Source of the DNA: Annulohypoxylon bovei var. microspora
Lineage: Eukaryota; Ascomycota; Sordariomycetes; Xylariales; Hypoxylaceae
NCBI GenBank assembly: GCA_022836615.1
Contig: MU405227.1
Location: 124,001-188,000, forward strand
DNA length: 64,000 bases
Direction of reading: 5' to 3'
A program made the position numbers and the translations under genes. Below, piece after piece: positions 10,608-22,680 of the stretch. Every line of letters begins with the position of its first letter. The first letter of the stretch is position 1. The notes beneath the pieces were generated by a model. That model ran no database searches. It was not told the origin of the DNA and saw only the letters and a list, made by a program, of their open reading frames with translations.

Positions 10608-12955
10608 TTATCCCTCAGCCTCGATCTCGTAGCTGTTGGACTTGTGCTTCGGCTGGAACTTGAAGGTCGGATGAGCAGGGCCAAGGAACATCTCGCTATC
10701 ATTCGTGTTAGCTATTATCAAGAAACTCAAGGAGGCAAGGGGAAATAAGAACAAATGAGGACATACCTAATCTTAAGCCAGTCTTTATAATTATCACTAG
10801 CAAGAAGAGTCTCGAGATCGTTCCGTCCCTTATAGCTCGGTGGCCGATCGTTGAGACTAGGAGGTAGATGTTCCAAGATGCCAATCGGCACGTAACGATG
10901 AGTGAAACTCAACCACTCTAGTAAGAATCGTCTCGTGAAGCCTAGTCCCATCTCGTCCGAGCCCCAAGCTTCTAGTCCATAACGTACAAACTTTTCGATG
11001 TACCCTAGTCGTTCGGTTGCCGACTTGTCTAGGTACTGTCCCTTCTCGATCTCTTCGAAGATCCACGGCTTAACCAAAGCACCTCGCGCGATCATGACGG
11101 TATCAACACCGGCGTTGTCGATATGGTCGAAGTATTCCACGTGTGAATAACAATCTCCGTTGCCAATAAAGTAGATTTTTTCATCGGAAGTGTTCGCTTG
11201 AGTGCTCGGGTCCGCTTCGTTGGCAGTGTCCATCAGCTCGCCCTTCTTGTCCTTATACGACTTGATCAAGGCCGAGCATTCAGCAATGTAAGACCAATTA
11301 GCACTCTTCGTATATCGTTGTTGTCTGCTTCGTCCGTGTAGTGTAATCGCTGCACATCCCGGTGCTCCTAGTCTACTGCGTGTGTCGTATCCACCAAAAG
11401 CGAGCCTCTCGATAAGTTTGTCTGCTGTTGCTTTATCATCTCTCACACCCGTCCGGAGCTTGGCTGTGATAGGCACCTCTCCAGAGACGACATTCATGCC
11501 TCGAACCATTTTCTCCAGCTTGCTAGGCGTGTCGAGAAGGCCAGAACCAGCACCCGCCTTATATACTAGATCAATGGGACATCCGCAGTTTAAGTCGACT
11601 ACTCGGAGATGGGGAAGGAATCGAGTCAAAGCCTCAGTCGCCTTCATCGCCACCCACGGTTGATTGCCCGAAATCTGAGCACCGAACTTGAGATCCTTCG
11701 CATTGTCGTAACCCTTCACTATCGTATTGTCTTTGGGTGTGAATCGCGGGGGAGCAATTTCTAACTCGTGGGCCTTCATAAGTGCCCATTCCCCTTTTTG
11801 CCCCTGAACGAGTGGCATACCCATGGCCATCTCCGAATACGTGACTTGAGCTCCAAGTTCCACACAGAGCCGTCGGAAAGGCAAATTACCTTGTGTAGTC
11901 AGAGGTGCTAAGACCGGTGTCTCCCTTCCGAAATAGATCTTCCTTTTCTCGGACGGCTTGAGTGGCGGATCAACGAACTGTGCTCTGATCTCTTCTCTGT
12001 TACTGGCGTTTGCTTCCTCACTTCCTTGGTTTTTGGCGTGGTGGACCTTTCTCATGATGTCTGTGTCATTCTCTAACCATTTGATATAAGGTTCGGACTT
12101 ATCGAAATTGACCTTTCTTCTAGCCATATCCCACTTGGTGTCGGTGGATACGACATTGACAACGCCTGGTCTCTGATCAGGGTCTTCGTTAGTGTCCATA
12201 GAATCGGAGTTCTGAAGTATGAGTTCTTTTCGTCCGTCTTCTCTCTCGACTTCTTCGGAATGGCTCTTCACAAATCGGCACTTCCAACCAGCAGTACATC
12301 TACCGTACTTCTCGAAGACGGGACATTTGCCATCGAGAGTACTTAGGTCCTCACGTCGGCCCTCCTTGAGATACTTGCGTAGGTCGTGGCACATATTACA
12401 CCTCTCGCCGAACTTGCATGATTTAGGTGAGAATTCGTTGCTGTAGGTGATACTGTTGCATAGGCGTATGGCATCTTCGAAATGTCCATAGTTGCGATTC
12501 TGATTCTGCCCTCCTTGCTTCTTCCGGTTCTTGCCCTTTTTCCCATCGCGATCCCGGGAATCTGGCTTGCTATCGACTCTATCATCTATAGCAATGCCAG
12601 CTTCTGCCGCATCATCATCCACGACCTTGAATGGTGCATCAGAAGAGATTCGATATCTAGCAATATTGTTAGTTCTAAACTAAAATATGCAAATGATTAA
12701 GGATGAGGATAGAGCTTACTCGGCCTTTACGGGTGCAACGCCTCGGACTCTCTCTTTCGGTTGTGATTCTCGAGTTTCCCGGTTTGCTTCTTCATAGTCG
12801 AGCTTTTGTCTCTTAGATGCGGGACCATCAGCTATGACGATATCTGACGAATTTTCAAGATGCGTGTCGACATCAGAAGTATGCTTAGGGGTCGTTTTTG
12901 AGGTAGTTATAGTGCCGGTTGCTTCGCTATCCTCAATAATATCACCTTCCGCCAT
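10608..12955 (-). CDS. DUS3: tRNA-dihydrouridine(47) synthase [NAD(P)(+)], Dus3
   Basis: Flavoenzyme that reduces uridine 47 in the variable loop of tRNAs to dihydrouridine. Exons on the minus strand: 12720-12955, 10767-12656 and 10608-10695, giving 737 residues. Residues 1-130 are charged and disordered with a basic stretch (DGKKGKNRKK). Two CCCH-type zinc fingers follow: CKFGERCNMCHDLRKYL, and CPVFEKYGRCTAGWKCRFVK ending at a histidine. Together with the C-terminal TIM-barrel synthase they are diagnostic for Dus3. In the barrel I see the start PVLAPLTTQGNLPFRRLC, the catalytic cysteine region DLNCGCPIDLVYKAGAGSGLL, AAITLHGRSRQQRYTKSANW and the phosphate-binding FIGNGDCYS. The last exon supplies SEMFLGPAHPTFKFQPKHK, the conserved family C-terminus, which confirms the last intron. 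Identification is firm. Confidence 0.95.
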
Positions 12956-15422
12956 TTTGAGTAGCCGATTTTGGTCTTTTGAGATTGTTGAAGTTTTTGC
13001 GTGGTGAACTTTTTATATTTTATGTATATTTTAGCTGTACATTGTACCTAGTACTCTGCTTAGCGTGTACATAATAGAAAAAATATTTGGTAGGCAGGTA
13101 CGCCGCATATTGCGTAGAGCCCCGCGCTTAACTTAGCAACTGCCCCGCCATGAAGGTATCAATGTGCCTATCATAGCTCTTGATAAAGACAGGCAGAAAC
13201 TCACATCTTTAAGAAAACATAAGACTCGGAACCAAACTAATCTCAATTGGATTTGTGCATTCTGTATATTTCGTCTAAAATAATGGTATAGCTGAATTTC
13301 TGAGGTACCGTTTCCTCCAACTTTTGGGGTTTCGGTTTCGCCTACCTACATAAGGCACTACGCCTTTTTATGCGGGGGACGAGAAAGGAACTACATCGCC
13401 TAGATGTTTTTACGAATAGGAAGTCATCCTATAAGCTGACATATGCATGTGTAAAATGATTCTTTAGTTTCTGAGGCGATGGCACCTGTTGCTTCTCTTG
13501 AAGCTCCATGGTATTTCCTATGGTTTATTTAGGTATTCCTTACCCAAGCCGCCTATATGCAATTGAAGAGAGCCCGTGCCAGCTTGACGTATTGACAGCT
13601 TTTAAACCCATCATACTGATTAGAGTTTAATAATATGTAAGGGACCTTTGATGCAGCCAAAGAGACGCCGTCACTTATGATATAGACATTCTATGGGATT
13701 GCTTTTGCATTAGGTAATATAACTAGCTTCGGAAGGAATTCCCATTGGTCTCGAATGGGCTACAGAGGTGAAGATCCCTCTCAATAATAGCTGTCGTGAT
13801 AGGCAATGTTGTTAATAGAAAAAAGTTGAAAGGAATGTTTCTTATCACCCAAGGACTATTAGGGTGTTGAATATTTTGACAGCGATTGTCATTACATCTA
13901 TATCGCAGTATCAATACATACTAATTTGTGATCTATAATATATAACCTTGACGAGATCGATATTCAGGTCAGATGACATTTACAAGATGTGCTATGCTGA
14001 CCATCTTCCACATTTGTCTAGTGCTGTTGGTTTGACGTATGCAGTCATGCGGCGTAGAAAAGAGGTCGAGTCTCAACTTCTGAACTGTTCGAGCTGCGTT
14101 ACATTTAAATTGCCGGCAGAGAACCCAGAGCCAGGTCTAACTAAGTTTTGTCACGATCAAGAGCTCGGAAGGATTGCCTTTGCATTTCGATAGAATCCTC
14201 CATACGCCCATCTCTATTTAATCCATCCATCCCTAAACACTTTCCTCGTGACTGAAACTGTCAGAGTAGGTATATCCCTAGAACTATACAAACGGGTAGT
14301 ACCTAGTAAGGGACTTCCACCTGTTCCACCTAGGTACATACATGTAGGCTGCTAGGGACGGAAATACCCGAGATCAATGTATGATAGAGATACTGCATAA
14401 CACATCCATACATACAAACACGTAGTACATCCATTGTATGTAAGGTTGTAAGTCACCGCCTATGTACCTAGTGATCATCAATTCATATATATACCTATCT
14501 CGGTACCTCCGTAGAGGTAAGATCATCAATTGACATTTCCGTACCATGCAAATGTAAAGTATAAAATGCGACTTCTAATGAGCTCCCGGAGTTCCCAAAG
14601 CGGTGGCACGCTATTACTGGCAGTTAACACAATTTAATGCTTACATAATATGCAATTATAGACCGGGCCGGTGGCCGCTATGGACCGTTATATGTAACTC
14701 AAGCATAACCTAGCCAGGGCGGGGAAAGTGCGGGATTGGTTGAAGAAGATAATTCGTCCTAAAAGTTTCCGAACTTGACAATCACCTTTTTTTCTTCCCT
14801 GCTACAACCTCTCTTTCTAGAAAAGTGCCCAATTTCATGCAGGGGCTTGATGAAGCGAGGGATGCCCGCGTGGCCTGTCAACACTTTGACCTTGAACCTT
14901 TTTGTATTAGAACGAACTATTAATCTCTACCCTACCGTCATCACACTATATTCCTTACCATCTATACTACCTACCTATTCTACCCATACTATTCATAGGT
15001 ACCTAACAAACCTAACAACATTCCAAGGTTGTTAACTGTTAACCGTTAACCGATAAACCTTTAACTCTCAACCCTTAACCTTTCGTATTACCTTTAAGCT
15101 ATTTGCAAACATCGTCAGATCTAAACACCATTTCTATCGACCTAACTCACCTAACCTACCTACTTAACCTATCTAGGTCTAGATTGCTTATACCTTAATT
15201 TCCTACCCCTATGCCCTAAACCTTCATACGAGTTTCCCCCATGCCCTTGCGCGACTCCTCCATTAATTACCGAGAGACTGGTTAGATGGTTAACTTTGGC
15301 GATTGACCGTGTGACATACATAGTTTGGCAGGCCACCACTAAATTACGAGGCGACAAACTTTAGGTGCCGAACGATAGGTAGGCCATGTGCTTCGAGCTC
15401 AGGCCCCTCCCCTGACGACACA
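12956..15422. other. Divergent promoter region between DUS3 and the kelch gene
   Basis: About 2.5 kb separating two divergently transcribed genes. No coding sequence is supported. It contains CCTAGG-type copies (about 14328-14340), many GTAC/TAGGTA words, and a run of related TTAACC/GTTAAC words at about 15028-15075 just upstream of the kelch gene. Confidence 0.5.
15028..15076. repeat. Degenerate GTTAAC/TTAACC word cluster
   Basis: GTTAACTGTTAACCGTTAACC and further AACCTTTAAC words follow one another. It could be a regulatory word cluster or simple degenerate repeat in the kelch gene upstream region. Function unknown. Confidence 0.5.
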
Positions 15423-17009
15423 ATGGCCGAGAACCCACGATCGCCCACCGCAAATAGCAACAAATCTAGGACTGTTCGATCTCAAAAGATCACACCGTCT
15501 ACCTCCGATGCCGTCAGCATAAGCGAGCGCAACGAGGCCTTAGACCGAGTCCCTGCTCCCGCTACCCGAAGCCATACCCCAGGTCATCTTGCGTCCAAGA
15601 GTCAAGGCGGCTCCGCGAACAGACGCAAGGCTTCGGAGCAATCTATACGTACGCGGTCTCAATCCGTCACCTCGAAGACCGCCGCATATACCTCTCCCCC
15701 GCCTCAGACGGCCCCGACTCCTATCCCTACACTCACTCTCCGGCGCCATGAGAACCTTAACAACCCCGTCCCGACCGATCCGCAGGCCGGATCCTCCACT
15801 AGCCTAGATACCGACGTGCGGCGACCGACAGCCATGCGCTCGACGTCAGCCATCGCGGGTCGAGCTACAACCATGAGCGCGGCCTCGGGAACTTCGGGAG
15901 CATCCCGCAAGTCGTCCGCCCCTCCGCGGCCCCGAGGACCCCACGTACCCTTCCCACCTCTCCAAGACCCGAAGACGGCACCTGACGTACCCGCTGCGCC
16001 CTCGTCTGGCATGTATTGGTCGCGAGCACCAGTGTCCGGAGCCCCCCACACGCCGCTCCGCGCGCATACGACGACGCTGGTAGGGAGCAACGTGTACGTG
16101 TTCGGGGGCTGTGACTCGCGCGCGTGCTTTAACGAGCTATACGTGCTAGATATGGATTCGTTTCATTGGAGTAGTCCACACGTATCCGGCGACGTGCCTG
16201 TCCCGCTTCGTGCTATGACGTGTACGGCCGTTGGCAAGAAGCTGGTGGTGTTTGGTGGCGGCGACGGCCCTGCCTACTACAACGATGTTTACGTATTAGA
16301 CACGGTCAACTTTCGGTGGCACCGGCCGCGGATCGTAGGAGACCGAACGCCGAGCGCGCGACGAGCGCACACAGCTTGCCTCTACAAAAACGGCATCTAC
16401 ATGTTCGGTGGTGGCGACGGTGTGCGTGCTCTGAACGATATCTGGAGGTTGGACGTGACGGATCCTCATAAGATGAGCTGGAAACTGGTATCGGGACCGT
16501 CGACGAACTCGACTAGTAGTACAAATGGCAGCACCCCGGTTAAGGATACCAGCCGGCCCAAAGCGCGGGGCTACCACACGGCCAACATGGTAGGTAGCAA
16601 GCTGATCATCTATGGGGGCTCGGACGGCGGGGAATGTTTTAATGATGTATGGGTATACGACGTGGATTCGCACGCGTGGAGAGCGGTGCATATCCCCTCC
16701 ACGTTCCGGCGACTATCGCACACGTCGACGATTGTCGGTTCGTACCTATTCGTAATCGGCGGCCACGACGGCAACGAGTACTCGAACGATGTGCTGCTGC
16801 TCAATCTGGTGACCATGACCTGGGACAAGAGGAGGGTCTACGGTCTTCCCCCTAGCGGACGCGGGTACCACGGCACCATACTTTATGATAGTAGGCTGGT
16901 CATCATAGGTGGCTTCGATGGTAGCGAGGTCTTTAGCGACGTCTGGATTCTTGAACTTGCTGTGCATGCGTATTACTCGCAGATCAGCCATTTTTCTATC
17001 GAGGTCTGA
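15423..17009 (+). CDS. Kelch-repeat beta-propeller protein
   Basis: Single-exon gene of 528 residues with a Kozak-like start (ACAATGGCC). Residues 1-190 are Ser/Thr/Pro-rich and basic, without recognisable domains. From about residue 198 to the end there are six kelch repeats, each with the GG doublet preceded by hydrophobic residues: YVFGGCDSRACFNELYVLD, VVFGGGDGPAYYNDVYVLD, YMFGGGDGVRALNDIWRLD, IIYGGSDGGECFNDVWVYD, FVIGGHDGNEYSNDVLLLN and VIIGGFDGSEVFSDVWILE. Such propellers are protein-interaction scaffolds. Fungal relatives include polarity factors of the Tea1/Kel type, but those have long C-terminal coiled coils that are absent here, so I do not assign that name. A short Ser/Thr insertion lies between repeats 3 and 4. 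Convergent with the RCF2 gene. Confidence 0.88.
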   Translation: MAENPRSPTANSNKSRTVRSQKITPSTSDAVSISERNEALDRVPAPATRSHTPGHLASKSQGGSANRRKASEQSIRTRSQSVTSKTAAYTSPPPQTAPTPIPTLTLRRHENLNNPVPTDPQAGSSTSLDTDVRRPTAMRSTSAIAGRATTMSAASGTSGASRKSSAPPRPRGPHVPFPPLQDPKTAPDVPAAPSSGMYWSRAPVSGAPHTPLRAHTTTLVGSNVYVFGGCDSRACFNELYVLDMDSFHWSSPHVSGDVPVPLRAMTCTAVGKKLVVFGGGDGPAYYNDVYVLDTVNFRWHRPRIVGDRTPSARRAHTACLYKNGIYMFGGGDGVRALNDIWRLDVTDPHKMSWKLVSGPSTNSTSSTNGSTPVKDTSRPKARGYHTANMVGSKLIIYGGSDGGECFNDVWVYDVDSHAWRAVHIPSTFRRLSHTSTIVGSYLFVIGGHDGNEYSNDVLLLNLVTMTWDKRRVYGLPPSGRGYHGTILYDSRLVIIGGFDGSEVFSDVWILELAVHAYYSQISHFSIEV

Positions 17010-17889
17010 GCTATCTATCTAGATATTCTACAAGCAGAGTCGGATCACAGTCGATGGTCAGGATGCCACATCCGGACGTTACATCCGGACACCACATCTG
17101 TGGGAATCGAGTTGGACCTAGTTATCACATAGGCATCACATACATTAGAGCGAGGGCTGGGCTGGAGGTTAATCGTTGCTTTTTAGCGAAACCGTTGGTC
17201 TTCTAGGGCTTTCTTAGGGTAGCGGATATAAAAGGGGTTCTAGGGCAGCGGGGAATTTGGCGGTTTTGACATCTCGAAGGACGGGCTTGATGAACGACAG
17301 GTCACGGGATGACGATTAACAGGAGTCTGTTTAGTGGCCTAGTAATGCTTGGTTGATCTATGCGTTGTAATATATATTAAAGCACGATGCATCGTCTATC
17401 ATGACATTTTGCCGCCCTTCGCTCCCCCGGACCGCCGCCGCCGTTATTGTATCCGCAATACTTGAACTTTTGTGCCGACCGCTCTCCATTCCCTCCCCCG
17501 AGCTTTTGTGGTCGAGAGGTGTGTGGGAGTCGCAACCCTTGGTGGTTTCAAACGTGTCTATAGGGGCGCAGTACAAACGCTCGCTTTTTGAGGATTTTGT
17601 ACAGGAATCGAAGTGAGCCTTGGAGAAGAGAGGAAAAGAAACTCGATGAACCCAACTGCGATTCGCAGACCCAAACTCCGGTACAATGATCTAGGGAAAT
17701 ATGCAGGTGAATAGATACGTGAATGTAACTCCAAGACGTGAGGATGTCCAACCCCTTTTTCATCGGTATAAGGAACGTTTCGACCGGCCTAGTAGCCTGC
17801 TCCTTTCGTCATGCTACCATCTCTCCTATTTCCTCCTCACATCACATTCTCTAATGATGGCGAGAACGAATAAATGAAAGGCCATCCGT
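17010..17889. other. Convergent intergenic region, kelch to RCF2
   Basis: About 880 bp carrying the 3' ends of two convergent genes. No gene supported. The open frames seen around 17358-17763 overlap each other on both strands and resemble nothing known. Confidence 0.5.
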
Positions 17890-18591
17890 CTATTGCGGCT
17901 TCCCCTTCTGCGTCTTCTGCGCGGCCAACCGCTTCTCCTCGGCGGCGACCATGTCCTTCCACAGGTCCTGGCCCTCGTAGTCCTCCTTGTGGACCTTCTT
18001 CTCGATCAGGTGCTTGTGCTCGGGGTCGTCGGGGTCGATGACCTTGATGGTCTCCCAGCGGCCGGTGCCGCTCTTCGCGTCGGCGGTCTCGAACACGGCG
18101 CTCGCGACCAGGACCGCGAGCGTCAGGCCCTGGGCGTACACTCGCGCCTGCACCAGCTTCTGGCTCGTGGTGATGTACCTGTTGCGGCCGACGATGCCGA
18201 GGGCGATGCCCATGGCGGCGACCCAGGAGGCGAAGACGATAGAGTAGCGGTTGTCGCGGCCCCAGGTGGTGAAGCGCTCCCAGCTGGTCTCGCTCTGGCG
18301 GATCAGCTCGGCCGTGCGCTGCGCCTCGTCCACGTAGAAGTTCATCGGGTTGTTGCGCCGGTGGAACTCGTTCGAGTACCGCTCCGCGTTGACGATCGCC
18401 CCGAACGTGCCCGTCGACGTGACGAGGAAGGCGCGGAAGGGGACTGTGAGGGAGCGGAAGGACGGGTACCGTCGCGATGCGACGAGCACCCCGGCGATGC
18501 CCGCGCTGATCCCCAGAGACCCGCCGATGAAGCCGCCGCGCAGCACTTGCCCGTAGTGCGCTTGCTCTTCTTCTTTCGAGATCACCTTCAT
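17890..18591 (-). CDS. RCF2: Respiratory supercomplex factor 2 (HIG1-domain protein)
   Basis: Inner mitochondrial membrane protein that helps assemble or regulate cytochrome c oxidase and the III-IV supercomplex. Uninterrupted 233-residue frame beginning MKVISKEEEQAHYGQVLRGG. The N-terminal half has two hydrophobic hairpin segments (GGSLGISAGIAGVLVAS and FRAFLVTSTGTFGAIVNAE). The C-terminal half carries the HIG1 domain (SIVFASWVAAMGIALGIVG, then RARV-like loop, then LTLAVLVASAVFE). The loop QKLVQARVYAQ resembles the HIG1 Q-x3-(R/H)-x-R-x3-Q signature with Q in place of the first basic residue, which fits the type 2 branch. The tail is charged and extramembrane. The gene is markedly GC-rich at third positions, which leaves the opposite strand open as well; that antisense frame is an artefact. 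Confidence 0.9.
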   Translation of the reverse strand: MKVISKEEEQAHYGQVLRGGFIGGSLGISAGIAGVLVASRRYPSFRSLTVPFRAFLVTSTGTFGAIVNAERYSNEFHRRNNPMNFYVDEAQRTAELIRQSETSWERFTTWGRDNRYSIVFASWVAAMGIALGIVGRNRYITTSQKLVQARVYAQGLTLAVLVASAVFETADAKSGTGRWETIKVIDPDDPEHKHLIEKKVHKEDYEGQDLWKDMVAAEEKRLAAQKTQKGKPQ

Positions 18592-18904
18592 GGTTGCGGG
18601 GGGGGCGAGGCTGTTGGGCTGCCTAGGTAGGTGTAGGGATGTTGTTTATAGGGTGGGGGTTGAGGTGAGTGGGTTTGGAAGCTGGTAGCTTGGTTGTTTG
18701 GCGGGGTTGCTTAAATCAATTTCTTGGCCGGTTTAGGATATGACTGCTCGTTTGTTCCGTGCGACGATAAGACGATGTTCGATCGTGAGGGATTTTGCCG
18801 CTTTGTATCACAGCTGTCGTGTCTCTTCAAGTGGGCACGTGGTCGTATGGATAGTGAGCAATATGTAATATTCGCGAGGTAGGCCGGATATCTAATCGGG
18901 ATGC

Positions 18905-18912
18905 CCAATTGG
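18905..18912. promoter_or_regulatory. Palindromic CCAAT box upstream of RCF2
   Basis: CCAATTGG lies about 315 bp upstream of the RCF2 start codon and reads CCAAT on both strands. CCAAT is the core of the fungal CBC/HAP complex site, known to control respiratory genes. Position and target gene make this plausible; it is not proven. Confidence 0.35.
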
Positions 18913-19597
18913 TTGGAATTGCTCTTGGCTTGGTGTGTAGGTATGATGAAATGCTATGTATCGCAAATTGCAATTGTCAAGTATCACCAGGTCGCCACGC
19001 AGGATATTTATTATTCTAGGTTTCCTCAGGAATGAAGAAACGGTGATAGGATTTCTAGGAGAGGTATTGTAAAAATGTAATTACAGCCCGGTCGGGATTT
19101 CAAGGACAGTGGTGGTGGCCCTTAGTAACACAGCGTCAAATTGACGATGTTTTTTTCAAGGCGCATGGAGAAAGTCGGGAAAAAATTACATGATGTAATC
19201 CACCAAAAAGGTGGCACGTTTAGCCGTAGTCTCTGGTACGATGGGCGATTATGGTTCGCTCGCAGAGGAAGACCCCGAGCTATTTCCGCATAGTGGCTGG
19301 TAAGCTTGTGGCTTTCGCTGCGAGTCCTCGGTATCCCCCCAGGGTTTACAGAGCTAAGACGAATTCTCGGGCAGCGGCGGGGCAGTCTAACGGGCAACTA
19401 AGCCACACCTAAACTTCATACAGATAAAACTAAGGCTCGCTACTCGCCGTCTGTTCGTTGTCACACAAGGGAGTTCGGGGTTTGGGCTTTTTAAACTTTC
19501 GTAATGGCAGCAAAAGACTCGGCGTCTTCCGTCTCCGCCACTGTTGTATTCCCAATCACTACAGAAAGCCACATACAGTAATAGCCTACCGCTATTC

Positions 19598-19634
19598 TTA
19601 TGCCTTATGCCTTATGCCCTATGTCATATGCCCT
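19598..19634. repeat. TATGCC(T/C) short tandem repeat
   Basis: Imperfect seven-base units of TATGCCT/TATGCCC/TATGTCA type repeat about five times in the gene-poor interval. Confidence 0.65.
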
Positions 19635-22600
19635 ACTTTATCCCCTTACCTAGCAGCCAACTCGGTCGCTGCAATTTTCTAAATGCGGCCACGGTCGAAT
19701 TATGGACTACAATCGGCGGTGCGGCGTGTCGTTCTTTAGGCATTCGACCGGGAGATGTGGATTTCGGATAGGAAATTCCACGGAATTGGTTCGAACAGAG
19801 TTGCTCTAGTCGCTCATGACGTTTAACCCATACTCTGGGTTATGTTATGTATCAACTTTGAGGGAACCCGAGATTTCATTCGCAAATTGGAACTGGAAGG
19901 AATAATTTTTAGAAATACGCCAGAGACGCCGCCGCGTCTAGGCGGGCCACCGGCTCAAATATCGGAGCTTACGATCCAGTGATCACTTTCTCTGTGATCA
20001 CAATGTCGTATCCTATCACGTGCCACGATCCTCTTCTTGGCAGTTTCTTGTCAGCTCCGTGTCTAATGCGTTCATGATATGTCTTGGCTCAGCCAGGGCT
20101 GTTCGGGAAGAACGCATGGGATGCCGGAGCACGCAGGGAACGTTTCATGGGTGGTAGGGCTCGGTTAACGCTGACGCGACCACGGTGAAGCCAAGCCAAC
20201 TATTCTGGAAGCATTCTTATGTAGGCAGGTATGTTAAGTGATGGTCTATTTGTAAAATCATGCATACCTCTATATATGTAAATGCCATCCATGCCTTGCC
20301 GGCTTCAAGTCTATTATGCGCCTCACCAATAGGGACTAACAAATTGATATTCCCAAATATTTACCTCAACCATTACCGACTGAGGGAATATATGAACGAA
20401 CACGTAGATGATTCGAGCTCATATTAATACATAGGATCTTAAGACCCTTAAGATCTATTAAGATCAGGGAACGAAGGTCACACATGTCACTCCGGTTCTC
20501 ATTCGGGAATGTGCCTGCAATAACATGTCTGTATTATGGAGCTGAGAAGGAACACTTAAGCCGAACGGATCACAAAACGATCCAAGGTCACGGCCGAGAT
20601 GGGGCTGGTTCAGGATGATCGATCATAATTTCCCAAACGAACCGTCGCCGTGGTAGCTGTCGGACCCAACTCCGAAAGTGTAGCCGCAGAGGCGATCAAC
20701 GTGTGCGTAGTGCGTGGCTCTTAGTACTGTGTCTTAACGCGCCTTCGGAAATGAAAGTCTGACATTTTTCAAGCATGGCGATGCTAAACCGGCACTTCGA
20801 CCGCATCGTGTGTATGTAATAAGTTGCCACTAGCCGCGAGTCCGCCTCTCCCTACGTGCTCGCTAGAGATGGCGTCTCCGGCATTAGCAATCCCACGATG
20901 GCAACGCTCTAATTAGCCCATCCCGTCTCTACGTAGTCCTACGGGACGATCGGGTTTAGTGAGTTGCTTTGGCCGTCTACCACGATGATTAGGTAGCTGG
21001 AAAGGTTGGAAAAGTGGAAAGGAAGCACGATGGATTTTCCATTGAAGAAATCGAGATTACATGTGGATTTGCTCGTGAGCTTCAAAAGTAGACGATGTCT
21101 GAAGCTTTGCCGGAGTTGACACCGGGCCAGGGGAGATTTTTAGTCGGTTCCCCTGCAGGGTCCAAGGGATGGGGATACGAAAAGTGGAAACAAGATTTCT
21201 CTTTGTGGGCATCTTTAATTCAGGGTCCAAGTACGCTAGCGCATATCATTAGAGGGCAAGCGCCTTGTGACGATCGTGGTGGGCATGGGTGGGTTTGTAT
21301 CTAGTGGGTGCGCCTTGAGCGCCATCATCGGCGTGCCGCACCCAGGGGAGAGGATCAGCAAAGTAAGAGGCATTAGACGACATTAGACGACAATGTCTGA
21401 TTGGTAGAGTTGGATGCGGTAGTAGTTCGATCTGCTACAGGCGGCTGGTACTAAAAAGCGGTGAATGTCCTTGTTGAAGTGTCATCTTTTCCCGTACGTA
21501 CGTAGCAGAGATGGTGACCTCACTTGGTAAATTGCAACTCTGTCTGGGGATCGCTGTTTGACGCTGAGGTCAGATTGTTATTTAAAGGAGTATAGAGTAT
21601 TACACATCAACCCCCTATCCAATCGGTATAGAACAGTTCCAAGTGAGATGCGCATAGGGGTAATCGGGATAGGGTATAAGTAGCCAACCACATTTCAGCA
21701 ATTAGCTTGCGTAGTAGCGTCGAAGACATCCGATGAGTAAGTAGTTGTCCCCGGGGACGTGACATCAAAATCAGGTGAAGATATCGAAGAATTCAAGAAT
21801 TTCCGAGTAAATGGAAATACTAGGTATCGACGATTGATATCGAGATCATCAATTAGCATCGTAGACGCATACGTTCAAGCCTTCAATTTCGTCATAATAG
21901 CGGAACTATGTTCCATTGGTCGCGGGGCAGTATAAATACTAGTTCACACAAAGACCTTACTGCCTTGGAAACACTGGTTTAGATCGTAGATCAAAGATTC
22001 TAGACTGATAGATTCGCAGGTTGTAAACGTAATTAGGTGAAAGTGAAGCCGCGAACGCGATATGATGTCGCGCGTAAGACTTACGATGAGAGCATGGAAG
22101 TGAATATGGGGTTGAACAGCATCGATTTCTCATCGATTTCTTGCATGTCGAACATTCCGCGCTTGCATCGACTAGAAGGTGCTAAGATATCAAGCAAGAG
22201 TATCATTCGTTCGCTCTTAAGTATGGGAATATACCATGTAGAAGCGGAGATATAATATGAAGTAAGCAAAATATTACCATCACACCTCATCATCTTATGC
22301 TAATGCGCAGTTAGGGGGTTGGAATATGCATATGGCGGTGATGGTAGATATTCGCGGCTTAATGTCATGTGTGGTTTGCTCGAGTCTTCACATGAAGCAA
22401 ATAAAAAAATCCCCGAGGCCGAAGAATCGGTAACTCGCTTTCTTTTTTCAGCTCGGCGTTGTCGCAGGGCTTCCGAAAACAAGTAATTGACGCACGAGCT
22501 GAACCTCGAAGGAAAAAGGTCAAGAGGTCAAACAGGGGCTGCCCGCATGACCAGCCCTGAATGCCCTGTGTTTCAAGCCTTGCCTGCCTGTTTAGGCAAT

Positions 22601-22680
22601 GGGTCTTCGAGGTCGATGTTTGTATGTCGAGGCGATGGCAGTTTGCGCAAAGTACATACAAGCTAGAAGCTCAACAACTT

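Noticed and set aside
10338..10748. 136-residue plus-strand frame at the DUS3 3' end
   Set aside because: Runs antisense over the last DUS3 exon and intron; the listed start is not ATG and no motif is visible.
15028..15076. TTAACC words resembling telomeric repeats
   Set aside because: The units are not CCCTAA/TTAGGG, spacing is irregular, and the site is flanked by ordinary genes; kept only as a degenerate word cluster.
17893..18630. 245-residue plus-strand open frame opposite RCF2
   Set aside because: Exists only because RCF2 is GC-rich at third codon positions; the translation is Leu/Val/Arg/Gly repeats without any family resemblance, whereas the minus strand encodes a clear HIG1 protein.
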